Shown: positions 1-5,183 of the stretch, piece by piece
Layout of the letters: every line of letters starts with the position of its first letter
Position numbering within the stretch: position 1 is the first letter of the stretch
Position numbers and translations under genes: made by a program
Assembly: GCA_902773395.1 (NCBI GenBank)
Contig: CACYEJ010000235.1
Location: forward strand, 1-5,183
DNA length: 5,183 nt
From: an uncultured Ruminococcus sp.
GTDB taxonomy: Bacteria; Bacillota_A; Clostridia; Oscillospirales; Acutalibacteraceae
Direction: 5' to 3'
The notes under the pieces: generated by a model
What the model saw: only the letters and a program-made list of their open reading frames with translations
Database searches by the model: none
Told to the model about the DNA's origin: nothing

Positions 1-363
1 ACTGACTACAAGTTCTTTTGCTTTAACGGAAAAATTGCGTGCGTTTATGTGATTAATAATCGTATATTGGGTTCTCATGGTGAACTAGCAATAATGAATG
101 ACAATTTCGTGCGCTTGCCAGTGCAAAGTTTGACCCAAGGAATAATGAAGGAAGATCCTCAAAAACCTAAAAATTTTGAACGGATGCGAGAGATAGCAAT
201 GAGTCTATCTGAGGGTTTTCCCCATGTGCGGGTCGACTTGTATAATGAGAATGGGAAAATACTATTCGGAGAATTAACTTTCTACGGTGCGAGCGGATAT
301 ATCCAATATAATCCTGATTCGTTTGATTACGAGCTTGGAAAGCAATTTGTTCTCCCCATATAA
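1..363 (+). CDS. TupA-like ATP-grasp protein, C-terminal part (5' truncated)
   Basis: Frame 1 is open from the first base to a TAA at 361-363, giving 120 residues of a protein that begins upstream. A GTG at 49 could be read as a start, but the matching reading frame before it (beginning TDYKFFCFNGK) belongs to the same fold, so this is a truncated gene and not a small one. Recognisable pieces of the TupA-like ATP-grasp family are the DYKFFCFNGK strand at residues 2-11, a KPKNFERM segment at about 55-62 that opens a helix, FPHVRVDLYN at 73-82, and FGELTF at 89-94 close to the C terminus. In ATP-grasp enzymes, acidic residues at the end of the fold bind Mg-ATP; D79 and E91 are the likely candidates here (inference). 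TupA is named from teichuronopeptide synthesis, and relatives are frequent in capsule and exopolysaccharide loci, where they are thought to form an amide or similar bond using ATP. The substrate cannot be read from this fragment. The next gene follows after 14 bases, which suggests one operon. Confidence 0.85.
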   Translation, partial: TDYKFFCFNGKIACVYVINNRILGSHGELAIMNDNFVRLPVQSLTQGIMKEDPQKPKNFERMREIAMSLSEGFPHVRVDLYNENGKILFGELTFYGASGYIQYNPDSFDYELGKQFVLPI

Positions 364-377
364 ATGAAAGGAATCGG

Positions 378-1529
378 ATGATGAAAGTTTTGATAGCATC
401 GGACATACATTTTTACCACCTGGATAACAAGATATATGTTTCTGAAAAGCTGTCATCGATTTTCAAACGTTATCATGATTCGTTTGGGAAAATTGTACTG
501 TGTTCAAGGGTGCATAAAAAGAAATCCGATGCAAGACTCGTCGATGTAACAGCATTTATTGAAAAGACTGTAGTCTTTAGAAGCTTTGCTGAATTATATT
601 CGTATCAGTTCGGCCAACAATTAAGAAATGAGATACTACAGTGTGATTTGGTTATAGGGAGATTTGAAGCTTTTTCAGCCATAAGAGCATTCGATATAGC
701 TTCAAAACTGAGGAAGCCATTCTTTAGTGAAGTGATGAGCGATCCATGGGACGGATTGTGGAATCACGGGTTAGCGGGTAAAATAGTTGCGCCATATTCA
801 TTTTACAAGACTAAGAAAGCTTTGGCGCATTCTAATTATGCGCTATATGTGACAAATGAATTTCTTCAAAGAAGATACCCGTGCCCAAACAAGTCGATTG
901 GTGTTTCAAATGTGCTGATTGAAAAACCGGAGCAATCGGTATTAGATAATAGACTTAGGCGAATAGAGAATTGTAATATAAAAGAATTGACTTTAATGAC
1001 CACAGCAGCAACGTATGTAAGGTACAAAGGGCAGGAGTATGTGATTAGGGCAATACCTGAACTGTTAATGCGGGGAATTAATGTCAAGTATATCTTGGTT
1101 GGAGAAGGAAGCCAAGATTATCTTAAAAAAGTTGCAAAAGACTGTGGTGTAGATAGCCAAGTTATTTTTAAAGGAAGATTACCGTTAAACGAAGTGCTAT
1201 TACAATTAGATGATGCTGATATATATATTCAACCGAGCTTGCAAGAAGGACTTCCTCGAGCGGTCATAGAAGCTATGAGTAGAGGTTGTCCCTGTTTAGG
1301 ATCAAGAACAGCGGGAATTCCTGAGCTCTTGCAGCCAGAGTGTGTTTTTGAAAAAAAATCTGTGTCAGGTATTGCAGAGAAAATTGAAAAGCTGGCTGAT
1401 TATAGCAAAATGAAAACAATCGCTATAGAAAACTTCAACAAAGCCGAAGACTATTCGGATGAAGTATTGTCATCAAGAAGGCTTGCATACTATCAATACG
1501 TCGTAGATGATTTAAAAAAAATGCAATAA
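378..1529 (+). CDS. GT4-family glycosyltransferase (canonical E-x7-E)
   Basis: This complete 383-residue protein has the usual length and two-domain layout of a GT-B glycosyltransferase. The N-terminal acceptor domain covers about residues 1-200 and starts with the hydrophobic strand MMKVLIASDI. It also carries the DPWD motif (122-125) and YVTNEFLQRRYP (157-168), seen in capsule GT4 enzymes. The C-terminal nucleotide-sugar domain shows RYKGQ (215-219, K217 likely contacting the donor phosphate), VGEGS (241-245), and QEGLPRAVIEAM with E290 and E298 forming the E-x7-E motif. GT4 enzymes retain the anomeric configuration of the donor sugar. It should act in the cytoplasm or at the inner membrane face, adding a sugar to a lipid-linked repeat unit. 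No membrane segment is evident. Start: two ATG codons lie in tandem at 378 and 381. The AAAGGA at 367-372 is 5 bases from the first and 8 from the second, so the true start may be 381 (one residue shorter). Donor and acceptor sugars cannot be predicted from sequence alone. Confidence 0.93.
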   Translation: MMKVLIASDIHFYHLDNKIYVSEKLSSIFKRYHDSFGKIVLCSRVHKKKSDARLVDVTAFIEKTVVFRSFAELYSYQFGQQLRNEILQCDLVIGRFEAFSAIRAFDIASKLRKPFFSEVMSDPWDGLWNHGLAGKIVAPYSFYKTKKALAHSNYALYVTNEFLQRRYPCPNKSIGVSNVLIEKPEQSVLDNRLRRIENCNIKELTLMTTAATYVRYKGQEYVIRAIPELLMRGINVKYILVGEGSQDYLKKVAKDCGVDSQVIFKGRLPLNEVLLQLDDADIYIQPSLQEGLPRAVIEAMSRGCPCLGSRTAGIPELLQPECVFEKKSVSGIAEKIEKLADYSKMKTIAIENFNKAEDYSDEVLSSRRLAYYQYVVDDLKKMQ

Positions 1530-1542
1530 AGGTATTAGAATC

Positions 1543-2691
1543 ATGAACATTCTTTTGATTTCGGACAATAGATACCCAGATGGTGATGCGGGAGCTGTAA
1601 GGGAAAGAGTTTTGGCCGATACATTAATAGAAGCTGGACATAGTATTTTCAGAGTTGGCCGCTTCTGTAATTCCAATATAAATGATATTGGCGGGGTAAA
1701 ATGCTATTCGATTGCCGATAATGGCAAGTACAGCAAGAATAATACATGGAATCTACTGATGTTTAATACAAACACACTCAAAACAGTTAAGAAGGTGTGT
1801 GTTGAGAATAAAATTGATGCTTTTCTGATTACAGGCTTAAAAGCACGCCTATTAAGTCGAATCAAGTCTTATGCTTTAAAGAATCATATTAAGCTCGTAT
1901 ATAACTCGGTAGAGCTGTATTCTTCTAACCAGTTTAAATACGGCAAATATTCAAGACACTATATTAACAATAGATTAATTGCAGAAAGAATTATAGACAG
2001 AAAATTTAGCGTAATTGCAATTTCTACTTATCTCACAAAACTGTTTAGAGATAGAGATATTAAAGTTGCGACAATTCCGTTTGTCCTTGAAGAAAAGGAT
2101 AAATACTTTTATTTTACTGATGATAACATCATTGAACTAGCATATGTAGGGCGGCCGAGCAGAAGAAAGGACTTTCTTACTGATATTGTTAATGCGCTTG
2201 CAGAATTGTCGCAGACAGAACTTGAGAGAATTAGACTTACCATTGTTGGTGTGAATAAAGAACAACTAATTAACAATTTTTCTATTTCTGCCGAAACACT
2301 ATCTTATTTAGGAGATAAGATAAGCCCCATGGGATTAGTACCTCATGAAAAAGCGGTTGAGATACTTAGAAAAGCGGATTTTACAGTGCTGTTTAGATCG
2401 GAGACAGATGTGAATGCGAAGGCAGGATTTCCTACCAAGGTCACGGAGAGCCTGTTCAATAGCATACCTGTAATCTCAAACTTAACATCTGACTTAGCGG
2501 AATACATTATAGATGGCGTGAGTGGATTTGTTGTAGATGATCATACAAGTCTGGCAGATTGTTACCGAAAAGCACTAGGCCTTTCAAAATCGGCAATGGT
2601 AGAAATGAAAAAGAACGCGCAGAGTGTGGCATTGGATAGATTGCTTGCAATGAAATACACTGATGTATTAACGGGAGTTTTTTTCGATTAA
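1543..2691 (+). CDS. GT4-family glycosyltransferase with variant E-x7-E motif
   Basis: This complete 382-residue GT-B protein is of a different subfamily from its upstream neighbour. The N terminus MNILLISDNRYPDGDAGAVRE (in two parts: strand 1-8, then the glycine-containing loop 12-21) fits the acceptor-domain opening seen in WbuB-like GT4 proteins. Other marks are LVYNSVEL (118-125), IAISTYL (158-164), the start of the donor domain at YVGRPSRRKD (201-210), the LTIVG strand (232-236) and AGFPTKVTES (294-303). The last corresponds to the E-x7-E loop: E302 is the second Glu, but the first position is A294. A-G-F-P-T-K-x-x-E is a form I recognise from some capsule glycosyltransferases, so the gene is not obviously broken. 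It probably adds one sugar of the repeat unit at the inner membrane face. An AAAGG at 1528-1532 overlaps the previous stop codon and lies 10 bases before the ATG, a somewhat long spacing. The gap to the previous gene is only 13 bases, so co-transcription and coupled translation are likely. Confidence 0.9.
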   Translation: MNILLISDNRYPDGDAGAVRERVLADTLIEAGHSIFRVGRFCNSNINDIGGVKCYSIADNGKYSKNNTWNLLMFNTNTLKTVKKVCVENKIDAFLITGLKARLLSRIKSYALKNHIKLVYNSVELYSSNQFKYGKYSRHYINNRLIAERIIDRKFSVIAISTYLTKLFRDRDIKVATIPFVLEEKDKYFYFTDDNIIELAYVGRPSRRKDFLTDIVNALAELSQTELERIRLTIVGVNKEQLINNFSISAETLSYLGDKISPMGLVPHEKAVEILRKADFTVLFRSETDVNAKAGFPTKVTESLFNSIPVISNLTSDLAEYIIDGVSGFVVDDHTSLADCYRKALGLSKSAMVEMKKNAQSVALDRLLAMKYTDVLTGVFFD

Positions 2692-2701
2692 CATTTTGTA
2701 T

Positions 2702-2707
2702 AGAAGG
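2702..2707 (+). promoter_or_regulatory. Ribosome binding site that fixes the polymerase start
   Basis: AGAAGG lies 9 bases before the ATG at 2717. A longer reading would use TTG at 2696, but then the ribosome binding site would sit inside the gene and nothing suitable precedes the TTG, which is only 4 bases after the previous stop. The ATG is therefore the preferred start. Confidence 0.7.
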
Positions 2708-2716
2708 TACTATCGA

Positions 2717-4081
2717 ATGATTGAGGCAAAGAAACTGGGACGAATCAGCTTGAATATTTTGATTGCTGTGATCGCTATTATAGTGTTTTACGCATCAAGC
2801 GATATGTCTGCTGTGTTTATAAAACTGTCTGTAATATCCATAATATCCTTTGTGATAATACTATATACGAATCCAATACAGTTTTCTTCTCCGTTTGTTT
2901 TGTTCATACTCGTGCTTTACATATACAATTGTGGACAAATCTGGCTAAATCTGTTTGGAGTTCCTATAATACCAGGCAATTACACAATTACCCGTTATTC
3001 TAATGATCTGTTGAGCCAAAGTTTACTATTCTTCATTCTTGTAACAGTTTCTATCAACATAGCATACTTGTGCAAGGTTGCTCCTGAACTTAAAACGGGT
3101 AATGAAAACCAATACGAAGAACAGTATGAAACAAAACGGGATAGAAATATTTATTTGCTGTTTTTTGCATTGCTAATAATTTGCATAATATATGATATAT
3201 TGCAAACACGAATTGCTCGAACGTCAGGTTATGCGGCTGCGTTATACTCGAGATCGAACAATGAACTTTTATATATGTGTAACTGTGCGTTTCCGCTAGT
3301 CGTTTTCTGGGGGATACGTTCAGGGTTAAGACGGAAAAAGAAATTTGTAATTATTGTTATAAGTGCTATAAGATATGCGATGACTACAATTCTCGTTGGA
3401 TATCGAATGCAAGCGATTTCTTTTGTTCTATGTCTAATAGTCCTATTGCCCGGTGTTGTTAAAGATGAGGAAAAGAAAAAGTATAATATATTATTAATCA
3501 TTGGAATAGTCGCTGCAGCATTTTTAAGCGTTGTTGCTGCAGATTTGCGTCGCAACACTGGCTCCTTAAGTATTTGGGATTCTTATAACTCATTAATCCA
3601 GGAATTGGGCGGCACATTTACAGACTTGCCAATTATTATACGAGATATTGACGAAATTGGATGTGTGTATGGACTGTCATATTTGTGTGGAGCACTTTAT
3701 ATAATTCCTTTTATCGGTAGAATAATACCGGGATTGTCGAAATATGTTTCTCTCTCCGCTATTCTATATACAAGAATTACAATATATGGGAATAGCAGCC
3801 TTGGCGGATCTATGCTCGCAGAATTTTTCTATAATTTTAAGTGGGCTTCGATAATAATTGCGGCTCCAATTATTGGAATTATCCTCGCTAAGATTTGCAA
3901 CTCATTGAATAATATAAGCAGATCTACTCCGTTTAAAGCTGCGATACAAGCCTATATTTTCTATATGCTATTGTTGCTTGCACGCGGGAACATTGGTGAA
4001 ATAACAATCTACATTAGATGTGCTGTATATTTTGTTTTGATTAATTCCCTTTTAAGTAATAAACGCAAGCAAATTAATTAA
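2717..4081 (+). CDS. wzy: Wzy-type oligosaccharide repeat-unit polymerase (O-antigen polymerase family)
   Basis: This very hydrophobic protein has 454 residues from the ATG at 2717 (461 if TTG 2696 were used), a typical Wzy length. By eye there are about 12-13 membrane segments, near residues 11-26, 33-50, 59-80, 103-119, 145-162, 188-202, 210-227, 231-247, 257-275, 320-338, 376-392, 407-421 and 430-446. A large loop at about 276-375 faces outward in known Wzy proteins and is the likely catalytic region. Family-like marks are GYRMQAISF (228-236) at a helix start, DLRRNTGS (276-283), ELGGTFTDLP (296-305) and SMLAEFFYNF (365-374). R230, R278 and R279 are candidate substrate-binding residues (inference). 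Wzy joins flipped lipid-linked repeat units into a polymer on the outer face of the membrane. Its place just before a flippase gene and after glycosyltransferases supports this. Wzy proteins are poorly conserved, so the call rests on topology, a few motifs and context. An O-antigen ligase or another polytopic glycan enzyme is the main alternative. Confidence 0.82.
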   Translation: MIEAKKLGRISLNILIAVIAIIVFYASSDMSAVFIKLSVISIISFVIILYTNPIQFSSPFVLFILVLYIYNCGQIWLNLFGVPIIPGNYTITRYSNDLLSQSLLFFILVTVSINIAYLCKVAPELKTGNENQYEEQYETKRDRNIYLLFFALLIICIIYDILQTRIARTSGYAAALYSRSNNELLYMCNCAFPLVVFWGIRSGLRRKKKFVIIVISAIRYAMTTILVGYRMQAISFVLCLIVLLPGVVKDEEKKKYNILLIIGIVAAAFLSVVAADLRRNTGSLSIWDSYNSLIQELGGTFTDLPIIIRDIDEIGCVYGLSYLCGALYIIPFIGRIIPGLSKYVSLSAILYTRITIYGNSSLGGSMLAEFFYNFKWASIIIAAPIIGIILAKICNSLNNISRSTPFKAAIQAYIFYMLLLLARGNIGEITIYIRCAVYFVLINSLLSNKRKQIN

Positions 4082-4084
4082 GGA
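4080..4084 (+). promoter_or_regulatory. Ribosome binding site of the flippase gene, overlapping the polymerase stop codon
   Basis: AAGGA shares its first two bases with the TAA that ends the polymerase gene and lies 7 bases before the ATG at 4092. This arrangement supports translation of the flippase being coupled to that of the polymerase. An ATG at 4084 in another frame opens only a 10-codon reading and is not the start. Confidence 0.65.
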
Positions 4085-4091
4085 TGATAAA

Positions 4092-5183
4092 ATGCATCGA
4101 ACGAAAAGGAACATGATTTCTGCCGTAATTGCTCAAATTGTGACGATAATTACGGGTTTTCTGGTTCAAAGATACATCTTGATAACGTATGGTTCAACAT
4201 ACAATGGTTTGACATCTTCCGTAACACAAATACTGCAGTATCTTGTTTTGTTGGAAGCTGGGCTTACAACTGCCTCTATTCAGGCATTATATAAGCCGAT
4301 TACCGAACACGATTCAAAGACAATAAGCGGCATTTTATCTGCAACCAAAAAGAAATTTTTCAAGGTCGGTGAAATCTTTTTAACTGCATTACTGGTATCA
4401 TCCTTTGTTCTTCCATTCGTGGTTGGTGATGAGGTCAGCTATTGGTTTGCATTTGCAATTACCGTTGCATCCGGGATTGGGACAGGCTTGACTTATATGC
4501 TAATAAATAAGTATCAAGCGTTGTTCTTTGCTGATAACAGAACAGGACTTATTTATAACTTGACATCGATTGCTAATATTGCGATATGCGTTGTCAAAAT
4601 AGTTCTGATGGTTTGTGGATTGAGCATCATCTATGTGCAAGCCGCTGCCTTGTTAGGAGTGTTGATAAGACTGTCTGTTATGAGGACAATCTTTAAAAAG
4701 GATTATCCTGATTTGTCCTTAGATGAAGAACCACGATACGATCTAATTAGCAAGAGCAATAACGTTCTTATACATCAGATTGCAGGATTTGTTCACAATA
4801 ATACGGATGTTCTCTTAATTACTGTATTTGCTGATTTGAAATCCGTCAGTCTTTATACCGTTTACAATATGGTGTATTCGCACGTGAATAGTCTGATGCA
4901 AAGTGTATTTGCTCAGGCTCCTATGGGATATTTTGGACAGTTTTATGCAAAAGATAAAAAAGGGTACAATGAACTTTTTTCAACTTTTGAGACAGGCTAT
5001 ACATGTGTAACCTTTATAGTAATGACTGCTGTTATGGAAATGGTTCTGCCCTTTGTGTCGCTTTACACAAGGGGAGTAAATGACATTAATTACATTAATC
5101 CTTTATTAGCATGGCTATTCTTCTTTGCACAAACTTTAAATCTTGTAAGGATACCTTCCATCTTAACCGTAAATGTTTCTGGA
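4092..5183 (+). CDS. wzx: Wzx-type lipid-linked oligosaccharide flippase (MOP superfamily), 3' truncated
   Basis: An ATG at 4092 opens a frame that stays open to the last base, giving 364 residues without a stop; the gene runs on past the window. The protein starts MHRTKRNMISAVIAQIV, a short basic stretch followed by a membrane helix. Residues 35-70 are characteristic of this flippase family: SxxNGLTSSVTQIL with a following LLEAGLTTASIQALYKP (54-69). Further membrane segments lie near 10-33, 43-64, 93-112, 117-138, 153-175, 176-195, 226-246, 252-272, 303-325 and 336-357. LVRIPSI near residues 351-357 resembles the stretch before the last helices in relatives. Full-length members have about 480-510 residues, so roughly a quarter is missing. 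Wzx moves undecaprenyl-pyrophosphate-linked repeat units from the inner to the outer face of the membrane, handing them to Wzy, whose gene ends 10 bases upstream. Sugar specificity cannot be told from the sequence. A lipid II or teichoic-acid flippase is less likely given the neighbours. Confidence 0.9.
   Translation, partial: MHRTKRNMISAVIAQIVTIITGFLVQRYILITYGSTYNGLTSSVTQILQYLVLLEAGLTTASIQALYKPITEHDSKTISGILSATKKKFFKVGEIFLTALLVSSFVLPFVVGDEVSYWFAFAITVASGIGTGLTYMLINKYQALFFADNRTGLIYNLTSIANIAICVVKIVLMVCGLSIIYVQAAALLGVLIRLSVMRTIFKKDYPDLSLDEEPRYDLISKSNNVLIHQIAGFVHNNTDVLLITVFADLKSVSLYTVYNMVYSHVNSLMQSVFAQAPMGYFGQFYAKDKKGYNELFSTFETGYTCVTFIVMTAVMEMVLPFVSLYTRGVNDINYINPLLAWLFFFAQTLNLVRIPSILTVNVSG

Noticed and set aside
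49..363. A separate 104-residue gene starting at GTG 49.
   Set aside because: The frame is open to the window edge and the preceding residues continue the TupA-like ATP-grasp fold, so this is the end of a longer gene.
364..381. A five-codon mini-reading (ATG at 364, TGA at 379-381) that overlaps the start of the first glycosyltransferase gene.
   Set aside because: It has no ribosome binding site of its own, and its ATG is created by the stop codon context TAAATG. It most likely arises by chance, though ribosomes could pass through it during reinitiation.
2654..2684. A 6-bp inverted repeat (AATACA, loop CTGA, TGTATT) followed by a T7 run at 2678-2684, resembling an intrinsic terminator at the end of the second glycosyltransferase gene.
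   Set aside because: The stem has only one G-C pair, the T run begins 8 bases after the stem, and everything lies inside coding sequence with the next gene 25 bases on. Termination here would split an evident operon.
3512..3541. GCTGCAG occurring twice close together, as a possible short repeat.
   Set aside because: It encodes Ala-Ala in a membrane helix of the polymerase, with unrelated flanks; this is codon coincidence.
3229..3558. A 109-codon open frame on the minus strand within the polymerase gene, along with shorter minus-strand frames at 167-406, 274-456 and 866-1087.
   Set aside because: They lie opposite well-supported coding sequence, have no recognisable domain and no plausible ribosome binding site context; they are shadows of the real genes.
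4560..4588. TTGACA at 4560-4565, with GATATG 17 bases further on, as a possible internal promoter.
   Set aside because: It is inside the flippase coding sequence, not before any gene start, and the -10 element matches the consensus poorly. A second TTGACA at 4209-4214 also lacks a good -10 element.

Overview
The window is a run of five genes on the + strand of an A+T-rich bacterial genome. It reads as the middle of a locus for a cell-surface polysaccharide (capsule, exopolysaccharide or O-antigen-like glycan) of the Wzx/Wzy type. The sequence is roughly one third G+C by eye. It has AAGG-type ribosome binding sites, tiny gaps between genes, and a TupA-like ATP-grasp protein beside GT4 glycosyltransferases. 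This combination is common in low-GC Gram-positive bacteria (Bacillota such as clostridia or lactobacilli). A low-GC polysaccharide island in another Gram-positive lineage, such as bifidobacteria, cannot be excluded. The assignment of organism is an inference; no taxonomic marker gene is present.

Layout: (1) bases 1-363, the C-terminal end of a TupA-like ATP-grasp protein whose start lies before the window; (2) 378-1529, a complete GT4 glycosyltransferase with a canonical E-x7-E motif; (3) 1543-2691, a second complete GT4 glycosyltransferase of another subfamily, in which the first Glu of that motif is Ala; (4) 2717-4081, a multi-pass membrane protein best read as the Wzy-type repeat-unit polymerase; (5) 4092 to the end of the window, the first 364 codons of a Wzx-type flippase of the MOP superfamily, cut by the window edge. 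Gaps between genes are 14, 13, 25 and 10 bases. No terminator or convincing promoter was seen, so the genes are probably co-transcribed from a promoter upstream of the window.

How they would work together: the two glycosyltransferases add sugars to a lipid-linked acceptor on the inner face of the membrane, the ATP-grasp protein may ligate or modify a component, Wzx moves the finished repeat unit across the membrane, and Wzy joins repeat units into a polymer. Neither the initiating sugar-phosphate transferase nor chain-length or export genes are in the window.

I found no RNA gene, insertion sequence, CRISPR array or long repeat, and no untranslated stretch longer than 25 bases. I do not see a new type of biological system here. 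What is potentially new is the glycan structure that this particular gene set makes.
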